Source: Lysobacter sp. K5869 (GTDB lineage Bacteria > Pseudomonadota > Gammaproteobacteria > Xanthomonadales > Xanthomonadaceae). From it: DNA of 64,000 nt. Positions 15,201 through 21,556 of the stretch are shown piece after piece. The stretch's first letter is position 1; the number at the start of each line of letters is the position of its first letter. Location of the stretch: NCBI RefSeq assembly GCF_018847975.1, contig NZ_CP072597.1:2953001-3017000 (forward strand). The letters run 5' to 3'. The notes under the pieces are model-generated. The model made no database searches. It was not told the origin of the DNA and was given only the letters and a program-made list of their open reading frames with translations. The position numbers were made by a program, and so were the translations under genes.

Positions 15201-15391
15201 GCCCCGTTCATTTCGACCGGTTTAAGACCGGTTTTCGACCGGTTTATCAGGCTCCGGGCCCCCTTGACCCCGACCGGTTTGGGCCTCGGTATAAAGAACT
15301 ACGTTCTTTATACCGGCCAAACCGGTCGGTCAGGGCAAGCGACCGGTTTGACCGGTTTGAACTTAAACCGGTCGGACGGTGGTCGCGATGA
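15197..15391 (+). CDS. Possible small ORF across the iteron region (64 aa)
   Basis: The ATG overlaps the helicase stop (ATGA), which is how genes are joined in this operon. The translation (FDRFKTGFRPV... DRFDRFELKPV) simply reflects the repeated GACCGGTTT iterons. It may be a genuine short peptide overlying an origin, or an ORF created by the repeats. I favour the second. Confidence 0.25.
   Translation: MSPVHFDRFKTGFRPVYQAPGPLDPDRFGPRYKELRSLYRPNRSVRASDRFDRFELKPVGRWSR
15215..15373. other. Candidate phage replication origin: eight iterons plus a long hairpin
   Basis: The 9-mer GACCGGTTT occurs at 15215, 15226, 15237, 15272, 15341 and 15350, and reversed at 15319 and 15365. The first three are exactly 11 bp apart, one helical turn. 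In the middle (15287-15315) is a perfect inverted repeat with 13-bp arms, the left one CGGTATAAAGAAC, around a TAC loop. It is the most AT-rich segment nearby. Iterons plus an AT-rich dyad next to a helicase gene is the classic plan of a phage or plasmid origin. No separate initiator gene was identified, so the bound protein is unknown. Confidence 0.72.
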
Positions 15392-15978
15392 ACTATCGCC
15401 TGCACCGCGTAGCCGATGCCCGCCTCGTCGGCATGACCAACGCCTATCCGCAGCCCGAGCGGTTCCCCGTCGGGCACCCCGAGCGTGAGCGCGAGCAGCA
15501 GCGGAAGAACGCCTTCGTGGCCGCCTTCGCGGCGGGGCTGCTGCCGCGCCATCCGCCGACATCGCGCGCGTGCGCGCGCAACCTCCATCAGGAGCGACCG
15601 GCCATGAGCCATTCCGAAACCCTGCAGCACATGCTCGACAACGACCTGGACCTGCGCGATTCGGAAGCGTCGGCGATCCGGTCGGCGATCTTCGTCCTGT
15701 CCCAGGCTCGCCAGCGCCGCGAGCGCATCGCCACAGCGGCGATGCAGGGGCTGCTCGCGAGCGGAGTCGTCTACGAGGAGACGGTCGCGAAAAAGGCTGT
15801 GGTGCAGGCGGATGCGCTGCTGGCCGAGCTGGAAAAGCCGCTTCGCCCGTTTGGCTGGTATCGGCCGCGCCAGGGCGAGGACGCTGATCAGGAGCCCGAA
15901 TTCCGAACCAGCCAGCCACCGCACGGCCACGGCTGGCTGCCGGTGCCGGCCGCTGCGCCGGCGGAGTGGAGCCGATGA
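15388..15978 (+). CDS. Hypothetical phage protein (196 aa)
   Basis: The N-terminal third (NYRLHRVADARLVGMTNAYPQPERF) is followed by a helical domain, SETLQHMLDNDLDLRDSEASAIRSAIFVLSQ. The end is Pro-rich. An in-frame ATG at 15604 has GGAGCG upstream and could give a shorter product. No family was recognised. Confidence 0.55.
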   Translation: MNYRLHRVADARLVGMTNAYPQPERFPVGHPEREREQQRKNAFVAAFAAGLLPRHPPTSRACARNLHQERPAMSHSETLQHMLDNDLDLRDSEASAIRSAIFVLSQARQRRERIATAAMQGLLASGVVYEETVAKKAVVQADALLAELEKPLRPFGWYRPRQGEDADQEPEFRTSQPPHGHGWLPVPAAAPAEWSR

Positions 15979-16316
15979 CGCAGACCGTCGTCACCCTGCC
16001 GCTGCGCATCGAATCGGTGCTGAACAAGCGCGAGCACTGGCGCGCCAGGCACCGCCGCGCGAAGGCCAACCGCGCCGCCGCGCGCTACATCCCGACGCCG
16101 CCGCTGCCGGTCACGGTGGTGCTGTGCCGGATCGCGCCGCGGCGCCTGGACGGCGACAACCTGCAGGCGGCGTTCAAGGCGCTGCGCGACGGCATCGCCG
16201 ACCGGTACGGCATCCCCGACAACGACCCGCGCATCCGCTGGGACTACGACCAGCAGCGCGGCAAGCCGCACGAGTACGCGGCGCGAATCACCATCACGAG
16301 GAGGGACGAAGGGTGA
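15975..16316 (+). CDS. RusA-like Holliday junction resolvase
   Basis: The 113-residue protein has the RusA pattern of acidic residues: RRLDGDNLQAAFKALRDGIADRYGIPDND gives Asp 59, 61, 72, 82 and 84. RusA cuts Holliday junctions, so it would resolve replication or recombination intermediates before packaging. The ATG overlaps the upstream stop (ATGA). Confidence 0.8.
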   Translation: MTQTVVTLPLRIESVLNKREHWRARHRRAKANRAAARYIPTPPLPVTVVLCRIAPRRLDGDNLQAAFKALRDGIADRYGIPDNDPRIRWDYDQQRGKPHEYAARITITRRDEG

Positions 16317-16801
16317 GCCCGGATCAATTGGAAATCCTGCTGCGCCTGTGGGGCGCGGCCTACGGCGAGCATCGCCCGCGCGAGTGGGACGAGCCGAGCA
16401 GCCCGGGCGGCATGAGCCCGCTTGCCCGTGCGGCCGAGTTCGCGCCAGGCCGTAAGGTGCGCCGGCTGGACGCCGCCTATCGCCGCGCGTGCCGTGCCGT
16501 CCGCGGCGGCCGGCCGGAGTGGGCCAGCGACCCGGTGCGCTTCACCGAGACCCGCGTCGCCGGCTCGCGCGCACCCACCGGTGGCGCCCGGTCGGTGCTG
16601 AACCCCGAGGCCTCGCGCGTCGAGGCGGCCGTGCTCCGCCTGCAGCGCGTCGACGACACGCTGGGGCAGATCGTCCGCGCCGAATACTGCCGACGGGGCG
16701 GGCAGGGCGACAAGGCGCGCGCGTTCGAAATGGGGCGCGGCCAGTTCCGCGAGGCGGTCGCCGAGGGCCGCGGCTGGCTGCGGCGCGAACTCGCCTCTTG
16801 A
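16313..16801 (+). CDS. Putative late antiterminator in the Q position
   Basis: The 162-residue protein starts at GTG 16313 after a good GAGGAGGG. It has a helical C-terminal region LRLQRVDDTLGQIVRAEYCRRGGQGDKARAFEMGRGQFREAV, which looks like a sigma-region-4-type DNA-binding helix pair. It is the last gene before a strong promoter and terminator that precede the lysis genes, the arrangement of lambda Q. The assignment is by position and general look. Confidence 0.5.
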   Translation: MSPDQLEILLRLWGAAYGEHRPREWDEPSSPGGMSPLARAAEFAPGRKVRRLDAAYRRACRAVRGGRPEWASDPVRFTETRVAGSRAPTGGARSVLNPEASRVEAAVLRLQRVDDTLGQIVRAEYCRRGGQGDKARAFEMGRGQFREAVAEGRGWLRRELAS

Positions 16802-16825
16802 CTGTCGGACAGCAAGGTGTAAATT
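16798..16825 (+). promoter_or_regulatory. Late promoter (pR'-like)
   Basis: TTGACT (16798-16803), a 16-bp spacer, and TAAATT (16820-16825) form one of the best sigma-70 matches in the prophage. It begins in the stop codon of the Q-position gene and points toward lysis and head genes. Confidence 0.75.
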
Positions 16826-16852
16826 CCTGCCATCGTCAAGAATTGTTCCTGC

Positions 16853-16884
16853 GGCTCGCCATCACCGGCGGGCCGCTTTCGTTT
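16853..16884 (+). terminator. Leader terminator after the late promoter (tR'-like)
   Basis: The stem GGCTCGCC/GGCGGGCC with an ATCACC loop and one T-G pair is followed by CGCTTTCGTTT. It lies about 25 bp after the predicted late transcript start, where lambda-type Q proteins act. Confidence 0.6.
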
Positions 16885-17019
16885 CCACCGATGCGGCGGC
16901 GTGGACAGACACGCACAACCCCTTAGACGGGCGGCAGACCCTGGCCGAGCCAGCCGGTGCAATCCGGCACGGGTAGCGCACTAGCCGGCAGCCAATCCGG
17001 CCCGCATCGACCCATCCCG

Positions 17020-17053
17020 AGCCCTGCGAGCGATCGCGGGGCTTTCGCGTTTC
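17020..17053 (+). terminator. Hairpin just upstream of the first late gene
   Basis: A 10-bp stem AGCCCTGCGA/TCGCGGGGCT closes on a GCGA tetraloop, followed by TTCGCGTTTCT and then the GGAG ribosome site of the gene at 17067. It may be a second leader terminator or an mRNA-stabilising hairpin. The 265-bp gap 16802-17066 holds only these signals. Confidence 0.55.
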
Positions 17054-17066
17054 TGGAGCCGTCGCC

Positions 17067-17303
17067 ATGACCGCCAAGCTGTACGCGCTGCCGCTGCCCG
17101 GCCCGCACAACGTCGCCGAGGTGCTGCGCCGCGTCGCCGACAAGATCGACGCGGGCGAGTACGGCGACGTGGGCGAAGGCGCACTGGTGCTGTACGGCAA
17201 CGGGCTGGAGGTGTTCGGCCTCGGTTCCGCCGACGGCCACGGCGCGCATTACCTGCTGTGCTGCGGCGCCCGCCGCTTGGAATCCCCCGTCGTTTCGCCC
17301 TGA
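17067..17303 (+). CDS. Hypothetical phage protein (78 aa)
   Basis: It starts MTAKLYALPLPGPHNVAEVLRRVADKIDAGEYGDVGEGALVLYGNGLEVFGLG. GGAG stands at a suitable distance. Similar small proteins are found in phage early or lysis regions, but no function is known to me. Confidence 0.6.
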   Translation: MTAKLYALPLPGPHNVAEVLRRVADKIDAGEYGDVGEGALVLYGNGLEVFGLGSADGHGAHYLLCCGARRLESPVVSP

Positions 17304-17315
17304 CCTGGAATCCCC

Positions 17316-17744
17316 ATGCGACCGATCACCGCCCTGGTTGTCCATTGCAGCGCGACGCCTGCCGGCAAGCCGTTCCGCGCGGCCGACATCGACCGTTGGC
17401 ACCGCGAGAAGGGGTGGGCCGGCATCGGCTACCACTTCGTCATCCCGCTCGACGGCAGCGTAGAGCCCGGCCGGCCGCTGGCCGAGGCCGGCGCGCACGT
17501 CGAGGGCCACAACCGCGACACCATCGGCATTTGCTTGATCGGCGGCGTCGACGCGACCGGCAAGCCGGCGGCGACGTTCAACGAGCGCCAGTACGACGCG
17601 CTGGAGCTGCAGCTTCGCGCCCTGCGCGGCCGGTTCCCGCAGGCGCACATCCTCGGACATCGCGACTTCCCCGGCGTCGTCAAGGCGTGCCCGTCGTTCG
17701 ACGTGCGCGCCTGGTGCCGCACCCGCGGCCTGGACCCGAAGTGA
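17316..17744 (+). CDS. Endolysin: T7-type N-acetylmuramoyl-L-alanine amidase
   Basis: The 142-residue protein is a minimal Amidase_2 domain. Zinc ligands His 10 (VVHCSAT), His 115 (LGHRD) and Cys 125 (KACPSFD) are present. Tyr 39 and Lys 123 match the catalytic Tyr and Lys of T7 lysozyme. It cleaves the amide bond between MurNAc and L-Ala. There is no signal peptide, so release depends on a holin. It leads the lysis cassette. Confidence 0.92.
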   Translation: MRPITALVVHCSATPAGKPFRAADIDRWHREKGWAGIGYHFVIPLDGSVEPGRPLAEAGAHVEGHNRDTIGICLIGGVDATGKPAATFNERQYDALELQLRALRGRFPQAHILGHRDFPGVVKACPSFDVRAWCRTRGLDPK

Positions 17745-18037
17745 TGGACGGCGATTCGGTGGGTTACGCGGTCGGCGCCGGCGGGTTGCTGCTGGCGCTG
17801 GGCCAGGCAGCTTGGCAGCGGTTCTTCAGCGCCGAGGGCAAGGCGAACGATGCGCTGGTGCAACAGCTCGGCGAGCGTATCGCAGCGCAAGAGCAGCGCA
17901 TGGTCGCGCTCGAGCAGGGGCTGGACCGCGAGCGCGAGCAGCGCCGCGCCGCGGAGGACAAGGTGTCCACCCTGCAGCGCACGGTCGACCGGCTCGAGTA
18001 CGAGCTGCGCCTGCACGGCATCGAGGTGCCGAAGTGA
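17744..18037 (+). CDS. Membrane-anchored coiled-coil protein, possible holin
   Basis: The 97-residue protein has one hydrophobic segment, VGYAVGAGGLLLALGQAAW (about 6-24). A long charged coiled coil follows (LVQQLGERIAAQEQRMVALEQGLDRERE). One helix plus a cytoplasmic or periplasmic coiled coil between endolysin and spanin genes fits a holin or accessory lysis protein. The ATG overlaps the endolysin stop (TGATG). Confidence 0.6.
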   Translation: MDGDSVGYAVGAGGLLLALGQAAWQRFFSAEGKANDALVQQLGERIAAQEQRMVALEQGLDREREQRRAAEDKVSTLQRTVDRLEYELRLHGIEVPK

Positions 18038-18507
18038 TCCGCGCCCTGGCCGCGCTGGCGCTGCTGCTGGCAGTCGCCTTCGGCGTCCAGACCTGGCGCG
18101 TCGGCGTCTACAAGCTGGCGTTGCAGCAGACGGCGACCGCAAAGGTCAAGGTCGAGCGAGACGCCGCGAAGGCGGCGACCGCCGCATCCGAGGCCGCCCG
18201 CAGCGCCGAGCGCGCCCAGGCCGGCCGCCTGGCCGACATCGGCCGCCAATACGAGCAGGACCGCGCCAATGCGCAAGCTGAGCACGACCGCATCGTCCGT
18301 GACCTTCGCGCTGGTGCTGTCCGCCTGCGCGCATGGTGGGACTGCCCCGCCGCCGCGGTGCCCGGAGCCGATGCCGGCGCCGTCGGCCGTGATGACGCCG
18401 CCGAACTACGGCGAGCGAGCGCGGCGCGAATTATTGGAATCGCCGACGAATGCGACGCCCACGTCCGGGCAGCGCAAGCCGTGATCCTGGACGACCGCAA
18501 GCCGTGA
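18034..18507 (+). CDS. Rz-like inner-membrane spanin
   Basis: The 157-residue protein starts at GTG 18034 with an N-terminal hydrophobic helix (IRALAALALLLAVAFGV). A long Ala/Glu/Arg coiled coil follows, the Rz layout. A lipoprotein gene is embedded in the +1 frame, which is diagnostic of Rz/Rz1 pairs. It would link to Rz1 across the periplasm and disrupt the outer membrane at lysis. Confidence 0.8.
   Translation: MIRALAALALLLAVAFGVQTWRVGVYKLALQQTATAKVKVERDAAKAATAASEAARSAERAQAGRLADIGRQYEQDRANAQAEHDRIVRDLRAGAVRLRAWWDCPAAAVPGADAGAVGRDDAAELRRASAARIIGIADECDAHVRAAQAVILDDRKP
18269..18484 (+). CDS. Rz1-like outer-membrane lipoprotein, embedded in Rz
   Basis: The 71-residue product has a short lipoprotein signal with lipobox LSAC (TFALVLSACAHGG), then a Pro-rich mature part (APPPRCPEPMPAP). 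It lies wholly inside the Rz gene in another frame. Size, lipobox and proline content fit the o-spanin. Confidence 0.8.
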   Translation: MRKLSTTASSVTFALVLSACAHGGTAPPPRCPEPMPAPSAVMTPPNYGERARRELLESPTNATPTSGQRKP

Positions 18508-18512
18508 ACGAC

Positions 18513-18971
18513 ATGTCCGCATCCACCTACACGCCCGAACTGGCCGCGCAGATCATCGAGCGGCTGAGCAAGGGCGAGCCGCTGGCCGATATTTGCCGCG
18601 ACGAGGGGATGCCGGCTGTCCGCACCGTGAGCGACTGGCGTAGCCGCTACCCCGATTTCGACGAGCAGTTCCTGGCCGCGCGCGACGACGGGTTCGATGC
18701 GATCGCGGCCGACTGCCTGCGGATCGCCGACGACGGCACGAACGACTACGTGATGACCAAGAACGGGCCGGTGTTCGACGCGGAAGCGGTCCAGCGCTCC
18801 AAGCTGCGCGTGGAAACCCGCATCAAGCTGCTGGCGAAGTGGGACCGGCGCCGCTACGGCGATCACATCACGCACGCCAACGACCCCGAGAACCCGCTCG
18901 CCGGCCTCACCGACGAACAGCTCGATGCGCGGCTCGCCGCGCTCGCTGCGCGTCAGGCGCAGGAGGCCTAA
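18513..18971 (+). CDS. Terminase small subunit
   Basis: The 152-residue protein begins SASTYTPELAAQIIERLSKGEPLADICRDEGMPAVRTVSDW. This helix-turn-helix is typical of a family of phage small terminases, with RVETRIKLLAKWDRRRYGDH and a C-terminal helix. It recognises the packaging site. The large subunit follows after two unknown genes. A GTG at 18504 overlapping the Rz stop is an alternative start. Confidence 0.82.
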   Translation: MSASTYTPELAAQIIERLSKGEPLADICRDEGMPAVRTVSDWRSRYPDFDEQFLAARDDGFDAIAADCLRIADDGTNDYVMTKNGPVFDAEAVQRSKLRVETRIKLLAKWDRRRYGDHITHANDPENPLAGLTDEQLDARLAALAARQAQEA

Positions 18972-19357
18972 TGGCCTGGCAGAACGCCTTCGCGCTCGGC
19001 GCCTGCGCGGTCGAGGTGTGGCGCAGTGGTCAGCTCATCCCTGCGGGTGAGTATGGCTCCGAGGGCATTTCGGTTCAGGTGTCGGATGCTGGTCTCGTGA
19101 CTATGTCAGCCCCTGAAATTGGCGGCTCGGGCTACAACTACGAGGTCCGCGTCGTTCCGTCGTACCCGACCAACGGGCGCGCGGTCCGCCTAGCCGTGGC
19201 GCTGACGCCGGATGAGGGCGCGCAGTACGACGAGCCGATATGGAGTGTTGGCGCCACTGGCGTCGATCCATTCGAAGGGTTCGAACGGCCTTTCGAGTAC
19301 ACGCCGAAGGGGCCTTGGACGTGGGCCGGATACCGCGCTGGCAAGCAAGGCGTCTAA
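18971..19357 (+). CDS. Hypothetical phage protein (128 aa)
   Basis: It begins MAWQNAFALGACAVEVWRSGQLIPAGEYGSEG, looks beta-rich and is placed between terminase genes. No family was recognised. Its base composition is less GC-biased than its neighbours, hinting at a later acquisition. Confidence 0.55.
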   Translation: MAWQNAFALGACAVEVWRSGQLIPAGEYGSEGISVQVSDAGLVTMSAPEIGGSGYNYEVRVVPSYPTNGRAVRLAVALTPDEGAQYDEPIWSVGATGVDPFEGFERPFEYTPKGPWTWAGYRAGKQGV

Positions 19358-19359
19358 GC

Positions 19360-20148
19360 GTGGCTAACCTGCTGGATAGTGGCGCCGACTGGACTCCGTC
19401 CGGAGTCTGGAACGACGGCCAAGGGAAGTTCGAGTTCTGGCTGCCGCCGGAAGAGCCGGTAATCACGGTCACTTACCCGGGGCCGACGCCAGTCGGCGGC
19501 ACGCTGGACCTTCGGTACGAGTGGTCGTTCGGCAGCTTTCGACCGCCGGTCGAGGTGATCGTGAATGGCGCCGTCATCCGCACGATCGATGCCGACGGCG
19601 AGTATCACCTGGACGCCTCGGACATTCCTGCGGGCTCAACGCTAGCGCTGCGCGCGACGCGGGCGGAGCCCGAAGGCGAGTTGACCGCCAATGGTTGCCG
19701 AATCTTCCGCATCGAGGCTCCTGTCATGTTCGTCATGCAAGTCGCCGTTGAAATCGAGGGCGGCTGCGAAGAGTTCGGCCGCGTTACCCGTGCGTATGTC
19801 TCGGCCTACGACCGCGCGCGCGTACATCGCTTCCGCCTGTTTCCCAACGAACGCCGCTGCCTGGTCGCGAACTTCAACGGCGCGCTGCCGAAGGGCGTTC
19901 AGATCGACAAGGCCGAGTGGCGCATGGATTGGGTGCAGTCGCTGGCGATGTCGGACGCCTCCATCGAAGGCCGCGAAGCGCGGGTGATGATCCAGGCCTG
20001 CTACGTCGGCCACGTCGCCATCCGCTGCAGCGTCACCGTGGGCGGCGAGATTTACACCCAGGTGTTCGTCGGCGAAGTGCTGGGCGGCCCGACCTTCGGC
20101 GACGCTGCGCTGGCCGCCGGCCCGGGGGTTCTGACCATCGAGGCCTGA
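19360..20148 (+). CDS. Hypothetical beta-rich phage protein (262 aa)
   Basis: It starts at GTG 19360. The N-terminal part has an Ig-like or fibronectin-like pattern (LDLRYEWSFGSFRPPVEVIVNGAVIRTIDADGEYHL). The C-terminal half, from the MFVMQVAVEIEGGCEEFG segment onward, looks like a second beta domain. It may be a virion accessory protein. No family was recognised. Confidence 0.55.
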   Translation: MANLLDSGADWTPSGVWNDGQGKFEFWLPPEEPVITVTYPGPTPVGGTLDLRYEWSFGSFRPPVEVIVNGAVIRTIDADGEYHLDASDIPAGSTLALRATRAEPEGELTANGCRIFRIEAPVMFVMQVAVEIEGGCEEFGRVTRAYVSAYDRARVHRFRLFPNERRCLVANFNGALPKGVQIDKAEWRMDWVQSLAMSDASIEGREARVMIQACYVGHVAIRCSVTVGGEIYTQVFVGEVLGGPTFGDAALAAGPGVLTIEA

Positions 20149-20152
20149 CGCC

Positions 20153-21556
20153 GTGGCGCTCACCGCGGCGGAAAAGCGCGAGCAGATCGCGCTGATAGAA
20201 GAGAGCCTTCGGCGCCGGCGCGAAAACCGGCTGGCGCTGTATCGGCCGTATGCCAAGCAGGCCGAGTTCCATGCGCTGGGCGCTGCGATCCGCGAACGGC
20301 TGCTGATGGCCGGCAACCAGTTGGGCAAGACCTGGTGCGCCGGCTTCGAATCGTCGATGCACCTGTGCGGCCGCTATCCCGATTGGTGGGAGGGCCGGAC
20401 CTGGAATCGCGGTGTCGCGGGCTGGGCGGCCGGCGTCACCACCGAAGTGACGCGCGATTCGGTTCAGCGCGTGCTGTGCGGTCGCATCAACGCGATCGGC
20501 ACCGGCGCGATCCCGAAGAACGCGATCAAGTCGTACACCAAAAAGCGCGGTGTGGCCGACGCGCTCGATACCGTCGTGGTCCTGCACGGCGGCGGCGGCG
20601 ACATCCAAGCCGACGAAAGTCTGCTGACCTTCAAGAGCTACGACCAGGGCCGCGAAAAGTTCCAGGCAGAAACCTTGGATTTCGTATGGCTCGATGAGGA
20701 GCCGGACGAAGACATTTACACCGAGGCGCTGACGCGAACGAACGCGACCGGCGGCATCAATTTCATGACGTTCACGCCCCTGAAGGGCGTGACCACCGTG
20801 GTTAAGCGCTTTCTCGTGGAGAAGGTGCCGGGTTCGCAGGTGGTCGGCATGACCATCGAGGACGCCGAGCACTACACCCCCGAGCAGCGCGCCGCGATCA
20901 TCGCCAGCTATCCGGCGCACGAGCGCGAGGCGCGAACGAAGGGCATTCCGATGCTGGGCAGTGGTCGCGTGTTCCCGATCGAGGAAGCGGCGATCACGGT
21001 TCAGCCGTTCGCGATTCCGCGCGAGTGGGTGCAGATCGGCGGCCTGGACTTCGGTTACGACCATCCGTTCGGCGCGGTCCGGCTGGCGTGGGATCGCGAC
21101 GCCGACGTGCTGTACGTCATCTCCGCGTATCGCGAGCGGCTGGCGACGCCGGTGATTCACGCCGCGGCGCTGCGCCCTTGGGGCGACTGGCTGCCGTGGG
21201 CGTGGCCGCACGACGGACTGCAGCACGACAAGGGCAGCGGCGAGGAACTGGCGAAGCAGTACCGGGACCAGAAGCTGAACATGTTGCCCGAGCGCGCGAC
21301 CTTCGAAGACGGCGGCAACGGCGTCGAGGCCGGTGTGACCGAAATGCTGGACCGGATGCAAACCGGCCGCCTCAAGGTGTTCGCGCACCTGTCCGACTGG
21401 TTCGAAGAATTCCGCCTCTACCACCGCGAAAACGGCCGGATCGTCAAATTGAACGACGACCTGCTGAGCGCGACCCGATACGCCCTGATGATGCGCCGCT
21501 TCGCTGAAACCAGCCAGGCCGCGCGCCCCCTGCAATTCCGCTCCGAGTTCGGCTGA
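20153..21556 (+). CDS. Terminase large subunit
   Basis: The 467-residue protein has the ATPase Walker A AGNQLGKT at 53-60 and Walker B DFVWLDEE near 175-182. The C-terminal nuclease domain begins LDFGYDHPFGAV with metal-binding Asp near 298. It drives DNA into the procapsid and cuts concatemers. The start is GTG 20153, 4 nt after the previous stop. Confidence 0.93.
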   Translation: MALTAAEKREQIALIEESLRRRRENRLALYRPYAKQAEFHALGAAIRERLLMAGNQLGKTWCAGFESSMHLCGRYPDWWEGRTWNRGVAGWAAGVTTEVTRDSVQRVLCGRINAIGTGAIPKNAIKSYTKKRGVADALDTVVVLHGGGGDIQADESLLTFKSYDQGREKFQAETLDFVWLDEEPDEDIYTEALTRTNATGGINFMTFTPLKGVTTVVKRFLVEKVPGSQVVGMTIEDAEHYTPEQRAAIIASYPAHEREARTKGIPMLGSGRVFPIEEAAITVQPFAIPREWVQIGGLDFGYDHPFGAVRLAWDRDADVLYVISAYRERLATPVIHAAALRPWGDWLPWAWPHDGLQHDKGSGEELAKQYRDQKLNMLPERATFEDGGNGVEAGVTEMLDRMQTGRLKVFAHLSDWFEEFRLYHRENGRIVKLNDDLLSATRYALMMRRFAETSQAARPLQFRSEFG

